DNA of 27,962 nucleotides. Origin: Ruminococcaceae bacterium UBA1767. GTDB lineage: Bacteria > Bacillota > Clostridia > Oscillospirales > Acutalibacteraceae. Shown piece by piece: positions 1-7,670 of the stretch (position 1 is its first letter; every line of letters begins with the position of its first letter). Location: assembly GCA_002315505.1 (NCBI GenBank), contig DCGX01000062.1, positions 1 through 27,962 on the forward strand, read 5' to 3'. The notes beneath the pieces were generated by a model, which ran no database searches, was not told the origin of the DNA, and saw only the letters and a program-made list of their open reading frames with translations. The translations under genes were made by a program, and so were the position numbers.

Positions 1-306
1 AAGGATGCCCCGTCAAAGGAGGGCAAGCTCGGTGTCGAGGGCGTACCTGTTGAAATAATTGAAGAATCTTTGAAAAAAGCAGGTGTCGGCTTTGAAAAAA
101 ATACCGATATCACAGCCCGTAAAATCACTCTTAACGATTTTTATGATGACGGTTTGACGGGCGGTGCAGACAGTAAGGCGAAGAGAAAGAGACTGTTGAA
201 AGTCCTCGATTTGCCCGAAAGATTAACTACGAAAAATATGATTGATATACTCAATTCATTTGTAACCTTTGAAGAATATAAAAAGGCGGTGGAACAATGC
301 GAATAG
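1..306 (+). CDS. rnmV: Ribonuclease M5, C-terminal part (5' end outside window)
   Basis: The frame is open from the first base and ends at TAG 304-306, giving 101 visible residues. RNase M5 matures the 5S rRNA precursor in Gram-positive bacteria and is usually about 180-190 residues, so the N-terminal Toprim catalytic half lies upstream of the window. What is seen is the family's C-terminal half: a GVEGVPVEIIEESL segment (compare GVEHASVESI in the Bacillus subtilis enzyme), then DFYDDGLTGG followed by the basic ADSKAKRKRL, matching the LIHAGLIGGPAAKCRRERL stretch of that family. The catalytic acidic residues cannot be checked here. The stop overlaps the ispF start by 10 bases, suggesting coupled translation. 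An internal ATG at 70 is not a credible start because conserved sequence lies upstream of it. Confidence 0.88.
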   Translation, partial: KDAPSKEGKLGVEGVPVEIIEESLKKAGVGFEKNTDITARKITLNDFYDDGLTGGADSKAKRKRLLKVLDLPERLTTKNMIDILNSFVTFEEYKKAVEQCE

Positions 307-770
307 GACATGGATACGATGTTCATCAGCTTGTCGAGGGCAGAAAGCTGATTCTCGGAGGAGTTGAAATCGAACATGAAAAAGGACTTCTTGGACATTC
401 TGATGCGGATGTTCTTCTTCACGCAATCAGCGATTCGTTGCTCGGTGCGGCGGCGGCAGGGGATATAGGATGTCTTTTCCCTGACAATGACCCGCAGTAT
501 GAGGGTGCGGATAGCCTTGTTTTACTGAAAAAGGTGAATGAGCATATTGACAAAATGGGATATAAGGTGATAAATCTCGATGCAACGATTATTGCACAGG
601 CACCGAAGATGAAGCCGCATATTGAAAAAATGCGTGAGAATATCGCAAGAGCCGTTTGTATTGATGTTTCCTGCGTCAGCGTAAAAGCTACAACAGAGGA
701 GCATCTCGGCTTTACAGGCCGCAAGGAGGGCATTTCCGCCCATTGCGTATGTCTGATTGAGAATAAATGA
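297..770 (+). CDS. ispF: 2-C-methyl-D-erythritol 2,4-cyclodiphosphate synthase IspF
   Basis: This enzyme converts 4-diphosphocytidyl-methylerythritol 2-phosphate to the 2,4-cyclodiphosphate plus CMP in the non-mevalonate (MEP) isoprenoid pathway, as a cytosolic trimer. The 157-residue length is typical. The start MRIGHGYDVHQL carries the metal ligands D8 and H10; H42 follows in the LLGHSDADVLLHA block (32-43). The FPDND loop is at 61-65 and the ATTEEHLGFTGRKEGI signature at 131-146. All residues expected for activity are visible. The ATG lies inside the end of rnmV (10-base overlap), and cdaA follows after 25 bases, so the four genes from rnmV to cdaR look like one transcription unit. The organism therefore probably uses the MEP route. 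Confidence 0.97.
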   Translation: MRIGHGYDVHQLVEGRKLILGGVEIEHEKGLLGHSDADVLLHAISDSLLGAAAAGDIGCLFPDNDPQYEGADSLVLLKKVNEHIDKMGYKVINLDATIIAQAPKMKPHIEKMRENIARAVCIDVSCVSVKATTEEHLGFTGRKEGISAHCVCLIENK

Positions 771-795
771 TGAGTAAACTTAAGGGAGGAAATCC

Positions 796-1695
796 ATGAG
801 CAGTTTAATAGAAAATATCAGTGTCCTGTGGGACAGATTGCTTGCACTGTTTTCATCATACAATATTATAACTGATACTCTTGATATTGCACTTGTTGCA
901 TTCATAATTTTCAGCGCAATAAAGATGCTCAAGGAAACAAGAGGAATTCAGATTGTAAAGGGACTTCTGCTTGTCGGAGCACTTTATCTGATTATTAATC
1001 TTTTAAATATGCAGGCGAGTACATATCTTTTCAAGACAATACTCGGTGATTTTATCATCGTGCTTGTTATCCTTTTCTCGCCCGAGATTCGACACGCACT
1101 TGAAACAATGGGAAGAAGCCGTCTTGGATTTCTTAACTATTTCGGTGCTCAGCAGGGTGATGCACTGTATGAGAGAAAGAAAAAAGCTCTGCTCGAAATC
1201 TGTAAAGCCTGCATGAGCATGAGTGATAAAAAAATAGGTGCACTCATTGTATTTGAACGTGATACAATGCTCGGTGATGTTGTGAAGACAGGTACAAGTG
1301 TCGATGCAAAGGTAACTCGTGAGCTTATCGGCTCGTTGTTCTTCCCAAATTCACCGCTTCATGACGGCGGTGTTGTAATTCGTGATGGCAGGGTTTGTGC
1401 GGCAGGATGTATTCTTCCGCTGACTGATAATAACAATATCAGCAGTGACCTCGGCACAAGACACAGAGCTTCGCTCGGTATCACCGAAAAAAGCGATGCT
1501 GTGGTTGTGGTTGTTTCTGAGGAAACGGGTGCAATTTCCATTGCCTGTGAAGGAAATCTCGAAAGAGGAGTTTCTGACGGTGTGTTGATTGATAGACTTA
1601 TGTCATATCTTCTTCCCGATAACAGCAAGAAGGAAAAGCAAAATCCGATTACTGTTGTAATAAATAAAATAAAGGAGAGGTCTAAGAATGAGTAA
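796..1695 (+). CDS. cdaA: Diadenylate cyclase CdaA (membrane DAC protein)
   Basis: CdaA makes cyclic di-AMP from two ATP at the membrane; the messenger controls potassium and osmolyte transport and cell-wall homeostasis in Firmicutes. The 299 residues show three hydrophobic helices (about 28-45, 55-72 and 82-98), a short linker, then the DAC domain (about 120-265). DAC hallmarks present are FFPNSPLHDGG (182-192) and LGTRHRASLGITEKSDA (219-235) with the RHR nucleotide motif intact. The canonical DGA triplet reads DGG (190-192), a conservative change of the third residue. A strong GGGAGG ribosome site precedes the ATG. The last 8 bases overlap cdaR, its usual regulator partner. Confidence 0.96.
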   Translation: MSSLIENISVLWDRLLALFSSYNIITDTLDIALVAFIIFSAIKMLKETRGIQIVKGLLLVGALYLIINLLNMQASTYLFKTILGDFIIVLVILFSPEIRHALETMGRSRLGFLNYFGAQQGDALYERKKKALLEICKACMSMSDKKIGALIVFERDTMLGDVVKTGTSVDAKVTRELIGSLFFPNSPLHDGGVVIRDGRVCAAGCILPLTDNNNISSDLGTRHRASLGITEKSDAVVVVVSEETGAISIACEGNLERGVSDGVLIDRLMSYLLPDNSKKEKQNPITVVINKIKERSKNE

Positions 1696-2962
1696 GAAAA
1701 AATTAACCCTCAGAGGTCTCTTCTCCAACACAAGATTTGTTGCATTATTCTCGATTGTTGTAGCGTTTGTTTTCTGGATAGTTGTAGCACTGGAGTATGC
1801 TCCTGTTATAGAAAATGCAGTTGAGGCAGTTCCTGTTAAAATTAATCTCGAAAACAGTGTTCCTGATAAATTAGGCTTACAGATTTTCGGTGAAAGCGAA
1901 TTTACGGTTGACGTGACAGTTAAGGGAAGCCGTTATATTGTCGGAGGCAATCTTATTTCAGCCGATGATTTTGAGGTTACGGCACAGACAGCATACGTTA
2001 ATTCTGCAGGAAATCACAATCTTCCGCTGAAGGTAACCACAAAGGATACGGATGCTGATTACGAAATAATCGGACTGTCCGCTGATTATATTGACGTATT
2101 TTTTGATACCTATGAGGAAAAGGAAATTGAGGTTACACCGAGAATTATTTCAGAGGACGGTGTTGTCGAAAAGGAATATTCCTTTGATGAAAATGATATT
2201 ATTCTCACTCATCAGAAGGTTACTCTTACGGGTGCAAAAACTGAAATTGACAGGATTAACAACGTATATGCTGATATTGTAATAGAAGACCGATTATCAC
2301 AGAGCACTACGCTCGATGCTACCTTATCCTTTGACACAAATGACATTTCACACGTTAGTGTTAAGGAAGAGCCGGAAATGAAAATGCCAGTTACTCTTCC
2401 TGTGTACAAGGTTCAGACGCTTAATACTTCAATAGCATTCAAGAATGCTCCGACGAGTCTTCTTAATAAACTTCCGTCATATACGATTTCACCCGAAAGT
2501 GTGAAGGTTGCTGTGCTTCAGAATGGCACAGAAGAAACTACATCACTTGAGGTTGGCACATTGGATTTCAATAAGCTGACAACAGGAGAGCAGAGCTTTA
2601 CGTTCAAGTCGAATGAAATTAAGGATGTAAAAGTTCTTGACGGCACAAAGGAATTTAAAGCTGAGGTCAATGTTGAAGGCTATTCTCTTAAATCGATTAC
2701 TATTGACGAAAACAGTATTCTTGTCGGAGGAACAACAAATCAGAATCTTGACATTGACTATTCGGCAGTCGGTGAAATTACAATTGTCGGAGCAAGTGAT
2801 AGTCTTGCAAAGCTCGATACTTCATCTGTTGCGGCTAAAATCGACCTGAGTGATATCAAGCTCACGTCAGAATATCAGAATGTGCCGATGACAGTTTATC
2901 TCAAAAATTCAGATGATTGCTGGATTTACGGCGAATACTTCGCAAGGATTAAGACAAAATAA
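1688..2962 (+). CDS. cdaR: CdaA regulatory protein CdaR (YbbR-domain protein)
   Basis: CdaR binds CdaA at the membrane and modulates c-di-AMP synthesis. The 424-residue protein has one N-terminal membrane helix (about 17-35) and a long beta-rich extracellular region that fits four tandem YbbR repeats (approximately 40-120, 130-215, 225-315 and 325-420; borders are estimates). Repeated patterns such as VPVKINLENSVPDKLGL and the recurring VTVKG/VTLTG/VNVEG strands support this. It overlaps cdaA by 8 bases, with an AGGAG-type site inside cdaA. In Bacillus and Listeria the next gene is glmM; here a terminator follows at once. The family call is firm; the repeat count is by eye. Confidence 0.93.
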   Translation: MSKKKLTLRGLFSNTRFVALFSIVVAFVFWIVVALEYAPVIENAVEAVPVKINLENSVPDKLGLQIFGESEFTVDVTVKGSRYIVGGNLISADDFEVTAQTAYVNSAGNHNLPLKVTTKDTDADYEIIGLSADYIDVFFDTYEEKEIEVTPRIISEDGVVEKEYSFDENDIILTHQKVTLTGAKTEIDRINNVYADIVIEDRLSQSTTLDATLSFDTNDISHVSVKEEPEMKMPVTLPVYKVQTLNTSIAFKNAPTSLLNKLPSYTISPESVKVAVLQNGTEETTSLEVGTLDFNKLTTGEQSFTFKSNEIKDVKVLDGTKEFKAEVNVEGYSLKSITIDENSILVGGTTNQNLDIDYSAVGEITIVGASDSLAKLDTSSVAAKIDLSDIKLTSEYQNVPMTVYLKNSDDCWIYGEYFARIKTK

Positions 2963-2966
2963 AAAC

Positions 2967-3018
2967 AAAGAAGAATTTCAAGGTGTTATCAGATAAGATT
3001 TGCCTGAAATTCTTCTTT
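2967..3018. terminator. Bidirectional hairpin terminator between cdaR and the DUF4037 gene
   Basis: A perfect 14-base inverted repeat (AAAGAAGAATTTCA at 2967-2980 with TGAAATTCTTCTTT at 3005-3018) encloses a 24-base loop. TTTATTATTT follows on the plus strand, and TTTGTTTTTATTTT follows on the minus strand, so it can end both converging operons. The stem is AT-rich, so its strength is uncertain. Confidence 0.8.
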
Positions 3019-3053
3019 TATTATTTCTATTCTATTTTGTAAGCATAACAGCT

Positions 3054-3995
3054 TTATACTGCCGCAAAAATATTCAGATTCCGAATACCCGAATCAGCAA
3101 TTTTATCGTTGACGGAATATGCGTGCCTCTCAAGGTCATTGCATACCGCTTCGGTAAGCTGCTGATTTTTTAATTCCTCGATGATTATTAACACAATGTC
3201 CTCAATAACGAGTGCTTTCGTTTTCGAGGTTTCCTCATCGTTTTCGCTCATCAGCAGGAATTCAAGCGTGTCAGCAAGAGCACTGAATTTGTCGAGCTGT
3301 CGCATAGCTCTAAAGCTCCATTTATAATATGGCTGATACTTTTTGTTAAGCAGGAAAATAACAGCCATAGCACCTTTTACAAACTCACAGACGGCTAATT
3401 GTGCCGCACCTGTTTCGCTGTGAGAAAGACATCTTGAATAATTGTATTGTCCTGCCTGTGCCATTGTTATCAGATTTCCTGCAAGTCTTTTTAGTCTGAC
3501 ATCCTCGGGCATATTTGAAAGAGAAGCTCTTATTCTGCTGAATTCACCGTATCCGTCGAAAAAGATTTTACCGTTTGTAGCCTCAAGAAGATAGCTTTCG
3601 GGAATTGTAAGCCAGTCACGTGATGTGAGTCTGCCGTCGGAGCATCCGACCTTTCCGATGAGAAATTCGTCAATGCGGATTACTCCGTGACGATTTCCGC
3701 CGACGGGACTTAAATTGCTTCTTTTGAGTCCCATAAATTCCTTCGGCAGCCCCGAGTAAGCTCTTTCGAGCTGAAATGCAGTTTTCCTGTCTACAATATC
3801 TTCGCTGGGGATAAAGATGCAAAAGCCGGGTTCAAAATCGTGGTCGGTAGAAATTTCATCATCGAAGCCTAAGCATTCCGAACCGCTTCCGACTAAACCG
3901 ACGGCAATTTTTGTCAGCAAATCGGGAAATTGTTCACTGAGCATAGGTCTGCCGAATTCTTCATAGAATTTTTCGGCAATTTCAATTCCTTTCAT
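3054..3995 (-). CDS. DUF4037 nucleotidyltransferase-like protein
   Basis: The 313-residue protein has a DNA-polymerase-beta-type nucleotidyltransferase motif: GSGSE at 36-40 followed by the acidic pair in STDHDF (D51, D53). A helical region with the SRDWLTIPE and NYSRCLSHSETGAAQ segments then fits the DUF4037 domain. A real substrate is unknown; RNA, nucleotides, antibiotics or proteins are all possible acceptors in this superfamily. I chose the ATG at 3995 because AAGGAGG lies just upstream. A GTG at 4010 in the same frame would put that ribosome site inside the coding region. The gene overlaps the upstream TPR gene by 14 bases and is the last in the operon before the terminator at 2967-3018. 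No signal peptide or membrane helix is visible. Confidence 0.85.
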   Translation of the reverse strand: MKGIEIAEKFYEEFGRPMLSEQFPDLLTKIAVGLVGSGSECLGFDDEISTDHDFEPGFCIFIPSEDIVDRKTAFQLERAYSGLPKEFMGLKRSNLSPVGGNRHGVIRIDEFLIGKVGCSDGRLTSRDWLTIPESYLLEATNGKIFFDGYGEFSRIRASLSNMPEDVRLKRLAGNLITMAQAGQYNYSRCLSHSETGAAQLAVCEFVKGAMAVIFLLNKKYQPYYKWSFRAMRQLDKFSALADTLEFLLMSENDEETSKTKALVIEDIVLIIIEELKNQQLTEAVCNDLERHAYSVNDKIADSGIRNLNIFAAV

Positions 3996-4818
3996 AAATC
4001 CTCCTTGCACGTTCCTTCAGCTCTTTTTCATACATAAAATACCCGTAGTAGCCGAAGGTCGGGGCACATTTTTCGCATACAAATGCATAGTTTCCGTCCT
4101 GAGGAAGAGCAGGCGTGTCCAATAATTCAACAGCCTTTTCAATATAGCTCTGTATTTCTTTTTCTGCATTTTCAAAGCCTTTTTCTCTTTCGGCGCAGTC
4201 AGCCATATTAAGGTAAGAAATTGCCTGCTCAGGCTCACTGTTTTTAAGTGCAGAAAGCGATTCTATTGCTTTTTTGTAGTACATCTCAGCTTCAGCGAAT
4301 CTGTCTAAATCGGTCAGAGCAAGCGCCATATTGTTGTAAAGTCCTGCATAAAGAGTGTCATCCGGCTTTAAATTTGCGTCGTAAATTCCAAGTGCTTTTT
4401 CAAAAATCGGCATCGCTTTTTCAGCCATTGAGAAAGCCTTGTAAACTGTAGCACAGTTGAGATAAATTGTTCCGGAGCTGACATACTCCGTCAATTCAAG
4501 CTCGTCAATAAGCTCGAGCGATTTTTCTGCATTTTCGATTGCAAGCTCCTTTTTGCCCAACTTTCTGTAAAGTCCCATAAGCTCGTTTCTTACCGAAAGC
4601 TCACCACGTTTATCTCTGCCGTTAATAGCCTCCGTCAGCCAGTAGGAGAGTGTTCTCTCGGCAGATTCGTAATCGTTTTTGCTCAGCAATTCATCGAGCT
4701 TAGAAATAATCCTGCCCACAGGAATACTGCGGACAGGAGGTTCTTTTGCATACTGGTCAGTACAAAACGGACATTGTGGGTCTGTATAATCGTCCCTTGT
4801 CAATTCTATTTTATCCAT
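3982..4818 (-). CDS. Tetratricopeptide repeat protein with terminal CxxC pairs
   Basis: This 278-residue soluble helical protein has several TPR-like helix pairs between about residues 40 and 235, for example GLYRKLGKKELAIENAEKSL, the segment with VYKAFSMAEKAMPIFEKAL, and NMALALTDLDRFAEAEMYYK. It begins with a CPFC motif (16-19) and ends with CEKC (248-251) followed by an aromatic FGYYGYFMYEKEL segment. The two CxxC pairs could form one zinc site that joins the chain ends; that is inference. The start has a GAGAGG site 5 bases upstream. It lies 14 bases after the secreted hydrolase gene and overlaps the DUF4037 gene, so it is probably the protein partner or adaptor of that nucleotidyltransferase-like protein. 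Its exact function is not known to me. Confidence 0.83.
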   Translation of the reverse strand: MDKIELTRDDYTDPQCPFCTDQYAKEPPVRSIPVGRIISKLDELLSKNDYESAERTLSYWLTEAINGRDKRGELSVRNELMGLYRKLGKKELAIENAEKSLELIDELELTEYVSSGTIYLNCATVYKAFSMAEKAMPIFEKALGIYDANLKPDDTLYAGLYNNMALALTDLDRFAEAEMYYKKAIESLSALKNSEPEQAISYLNMADCAEREKGFENAEKEIQSYIEKAVELLDTPALPQDGNYAFVCEKCAPTFGYYGYFMYEKELKERARRIYERN

Positions 4819-4832
4819 TTTGACCTCTCACT

Positions 4833-6740
4833 TTATTTGTTGAAATATGACTTTTTACCCATTACCTTGTAGAGAACCTTGTTTGCCGTATTAAGGACAT
4901 CGTTAAGAATATCCTTTGCATGGTCCTCAGCTGTCGGCTCCTCGTAAACACCGATTTCAACGAGCATATCGTAGAATTCAGCTACAAGAGCATCGTCGGC
5001 TTCACGATTGTTAACTGTGTTGTTCTTCATTGCGATAACTTCATCGTAGAGCTTCTGCTCGTCCGCTGTAAGAACATAGCCGGTGTTTTTAATGTACTTT
5101 TCAAGGTCGGGGAGATATGACTTGATGAGCTTCTTAAGGTCTCTTGAATCGTTAAACTGCGGGAAGTAATAGCCGTCTTCCTCGAGATTATCGCAATCCT
5201 GAACGGTTTTTATATTACCGAGAGCCAGTTCAATAGCAAGTCTTAATGCGTTGTTGTTGTAGTCAAGCTGATGCTTCTGACCCTTGAAATACCAACAGCA
5301 GTCAGGATAGTAGGCTGTTGAAGCATCAATTGAGCCGTCGGGAGAAAGTCTTCTACCTTCGGTGTCGGTAAATTTCTGATTGTATGGAACACAGCTTGTA
5401 CCGGGAGCGGTCGAGCCGATGTTGATAATTTCGTCGCTGTTTGTAGTTTCAGCTGATGCGAAGAACTTGAAGAAAGGATACTCAAATGCGCCGTATTCAG
5501 CACCGTAGCCTGAAATGAATGAGAATGTCATTCCCTGTGCTTCGAGCTTTGCGAGTCTTTCCTTGAGTGTGGACTGAGCAAGATAATATGCCTGAACATC
5601 GTTGTAAACCGATTCTTTTGTAATCATGGAAACGAAGTCATCGTGTAAGTAATCGGGGATAAGAACAAGCAATGACGGAGTGTTGAGGAAAACGTCATTT
5701 ACAAGGCTCTCCATAAACTGATGAACAAGATTTGAAAGCATATACTGCGGGAACAATCTCATTACAAACATGGCAATATCACCATAAGGCGGCTGAGCCA
5801 TTGTATTAATTGTGTCAGCGAAAAGACCACTGTAGAAAAGCTCCTGTGAATTTTCAGCATAGTTGATGTTGAGAAGGTCACTTACAATGTCACTTCCGTT
5901 CCAGCAACCAACGATACTTACAACTCTGCGAACGTGATTGTCTGCAACATCCGGATATTTTGCAAGGTAAGCACTTACCATAGCACCACCCATGCTCATC
6001 GGAACAAGAACAACCTTCTTTGCACCAACCTTGTTGTTTGCAAGGATTGTTTCGATGAATTCATGAAGCTCAGTTGCGTTTCTCTGTGTATATGAGAAAG
6101 CAGGGTAGTTGAAGCAATAGAGGAAATCCTCGTAATTCTCGCCGAACTTGTCTTTTGCGATATCTTCGCACGGGATTGAGCTGAAGAAACGACGTCTTGC
6201 TTCGCTGTAATATGTGCCGTCATCTCTTGTGATACCCGGATACTCTGAAACAGGCATTGCATATCTCGGAGTAACAACATTAATCGGAGCGTTTCCGTTT
6301 TCATCAATGATGTTGTTTGTAACTGCCTTCGAGAACATATTGCTCATTTCTTCACTTGTAATGAGATATGTGCCGAGAATTGCACTCAAAGCGAGCTTTG
6401 CAACAATGATAACAAGCTCGGGGATAACTGACTCAATGTTGAAATCAATGAGATTCCATACACGTTCAAACTGTCCGTTTGCAATGAGCGGAGCGTAGTT
6501 TTCATAATCGTGAAGTGTGCCGTTTTCAAAAGCACCGTCTTCAAGATATTTGTCCTCGAACAAATAAGAGTATGACTGACCGATACCTGTTACGAAAACA
6601 ACAAGGCTGTTTTCATCCTCTGCAAAAGCAGATTCCATTGTTCCCTCTGTAACAAGAATTTCATCGCCTGCGCTTGCAGGGAGAATTACAACGGAAAGAA
6701 GCATTGCAATGCAAAGGATAAACGAAATTATTTTTTTCAT
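4833..6740 (-). CDS. Secreted alpha/beta-hydrolase-like protein
   Basis: The 635-residue protein starts with a classical signal peptide (KK, then a hydrophobic core, then PASA-G at about 21-25), so it is probably exported. An early strand with a putative oxyanion-hole turn (SLVVFVTGIGQSYSYL, about 45-60) and the later AKKVVLVPMSMGGAMVSAYL block (240-259) fit the lipase/acyl-hydrolase fold, with S249 as likely nucleophile. The elbow reads P-x-S-x-G instead of the usual G-x-S-x-G. H490 in KGQKHQLDY is a candidate catalytic histidine, and an insertion between them could form a lid. No cell-wall anchor or lipobox is visible. The substrate is unknown; lipid ester, acyl transfer or polysaccharide ester are possible. 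It is the first gene of an operon with the TPR and DUF4037 genes and has its own promoter at 6770-6798. Confidence 0.72.
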   Translation of the reverse strand: MKKIISFILCIAMLLSVVILPASAGDEILVTEGTMESAFAEDENSLVVFVTGIGQSYSYLFEDKYLEDGAFENGTLHDYENYAPLIANGQFERVWNLIDFNIESVIPELVIIVAKLALSAILGTYLITSEEMSNMFSKAVTNNIIDENGNAPINVVTPRYAMPVSEYPGITRDDGTYYSEARRRFFSSIPCEDIAKDKFGENYEDFLYCFNYPAFSYTQRNATELHEFIETILANNKVGAKKVVLVPMSMGGAMVSAYLAKYPDVADNHVRRVVSIVGCWNGSDIVSDLLNINYAENSQELFYSGLFADTINTMAQPPYGDIAMFVMRLFPQYMLSNLVHQFMESLVNDVFLNTPSLLVLIPDYLHDDFVSMITKESVYNDVQAYYLAQSTLKERLAKLEAQGMTFSFISGYGAEYGAFEYPFFKFFASAETTNSDEIINIGSTAPGTSCVPYNQKFTDTEGRRLSPDGSIDASTAYYPDCCWYFKGQKHQLDYNNNALRLAIELALGNIKTVQDCDNLEEDGYYFPQFNDSRDLKKLIKSYLPDLEKYIKNTGYVLTADEQKLYDEVIAMKNNTVNNREADDALVAEFYDMLVEIGVYEEPTAEDHAKDILNDVLNTANKVLYKVMGKKSYFNK

Positions 6741-6769
6741 AAAATCGCCCTTTCTTTTTTATTGAAAAA

Positions 6770-6798
6770 ATTATATCAAACATAAGCAATCAAATCAA
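6770..6798 (-). promoter_or_regulatory. Sigma-A-type promoter of the secreted hydrolase operon
   Basis: Read on the minus strand, TTGATT (6798-6793), a 17-base spacer and TATAAT (6775-6770) with an extended TGA just before the -10 box. It lies about 30 bases upstream of the start at 6740, and AAAGGG serves as ribosome site. No operator or riboswitch is apparent in the interval 6741-6867. Confidence 0.75.
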
Positions 6799-6867
6799 TA
6801 GAACAGCAAAATCTTGGATATACTGCCTATTGACAGAATGGTTATTTATGCTTTTTGCACAACGAAA

Positions 6868-7563
6868 TCAAAGTCTTTCAACAATTTCGGGATGCTGAGT
6901 TAAATCGTAACGCTTGTAGCCGTCTTCAGCATCAAAGAACCATACTCTCGCATCCGGTGAATCGTTGGCGATAATCAATTCACATTTACCGTCAATGAAG
7001 CTCACTGCGGCATCGTTTTCACAGCAGATAGCGGACTCTTTACGAGTGGATGCAACTGCGTTGAAGGTCTGCCAGTTTTTGCCTTCATAATGCGGAACGT
7101 TTACATACGGAATAAGGTCAAGACAATCCACGAACATAAAGTCACCCTCAGGACCGCAATCGTCATAGCCCTCTCTGAACCAGCACATACTGCCCGAGGA
7201 TGTGCCGAAAAGAACCTTGCCCTCGTCAAATGCTTCTTTGAGATATTTGTCTGCATTCATTTTCTTCCATTTGTCCATAAGGAACTTTAAGTTTCCACCC
7301 GAAACCTGTATAACATCTGCATTTCTGATCTGCTTTGCAACAAGCTCCTCTGTCATATATGCGTGTGTGACATAGAGCACATCAACATCACAGCCAAGAC
7401 GTGAAAACATACAAATTGTTGAGCCGTCAGCAAAGTCATAGCCTGCTGTCGGAATGTGAAGCACATTCGGATACTCCTTGCCTGAAAGCTTAATAATATA
7501 GCGTGCGAGGTCAAGTGCGTCCTGACCGCCGAAGCCGCCACCGATACCGATAATTTTACCCAT
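6868..7563 (-). CDS. Peptidase S51 family protein (dipeptidase E-like)
   Basis: The 231-residue cytoplasmic protein matches the S51 (PepE/cyanophycinase-like) serine peptidase family. A glycine-rich start (MGKIIGIGGGFGG) is followed by IQVSGGNLKFL (86-96) and the nucleophile elbow GTSSGSMCWF with S122 as catalytic serine. An acidic pair lies near 134-135, and H158 sits in the VPHYEG segment; these match the positions of the PepE Ser-Asp-His triad (120, 135, 157). Known members cleave N-terminal Asp-X dipeptides; specificity here is not proven. I chose ATG 7563 because GGAGGG lies 6 bases upstream. A longer in-frame start at 7614 would lie upstream of the -10 promoter box. It is transcribed alone, divergently from the DUF421 gene. 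Confidence 0.88.
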   Translation of the reverse strand: MGKIIGIGGGFGGQDALDLARYIIKLSGKEYPNVLHIPTAGYDFADGSTICMFSRLGCDVDVLYVTHAYMTEELVAKQIRNADVIQVSGGNLKFLMDKWKKMNADKYLKEAFDEGKVLFGTSSGSMCWFREGYDDCGPEGDFMFVDCLDLIPYVNVPHYEGKNWQTFNAVASTRKESAICCENDAAVSFIDGKCELIIANDSPDARVWFFDAEDGYKRYDLTQHPEIVERL

Positions 7564-7589
7564 AATAACCCTCCGTAAATGTTTTCTTA

Positions 7590-7618
7590 ATTTTACCATA
7601 TTCGCAAAGCTCATTCAA
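7590..7618 (-). promoter_or_regulatory. Promoter of the S51 peptidase gene
   Basis: Minus-strand TTGAAT (7618-7613), 17-base spacer, TAAAAT (7595-7590) with an extended TGG before the -10 box. The transcript would start near 7583, about 20 bases before ATG 7563, which supports the shorter start. No equally clear plus-strand promoter for the DUF421 gene was found in the same 107-base gap. Confidence 0.72.
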
Positions 7619-7670
7619 TAATTTCTGCATAAATTTTCTTAATTTGCCAACACTTTTTGCGGGTGATATT

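Noticed and set aside
3469..3600. HEPN/MNT toxin-antitoxin reading of the DUF4037 gene pair
   Set aside because: The RCLSH sequence has only three residues between R and H and the partner is a TPR protein, so an RNase HEPN motif (R-x4-6-H) is not supported.
3996..4010. GTG start for the DUF4037 protein at 4010
   Set aside because: It would place the strong AAGGAGG site within the coding region; ATG 3995 follows that site directly.
7564..7614. Earlier start of the S51 peptidase at 7614
   Set aside because: It lies upstream of the -10 box at 7595-7590, and the family normally begins at the MGKIIGIGGG segment with its GGAGGG site.
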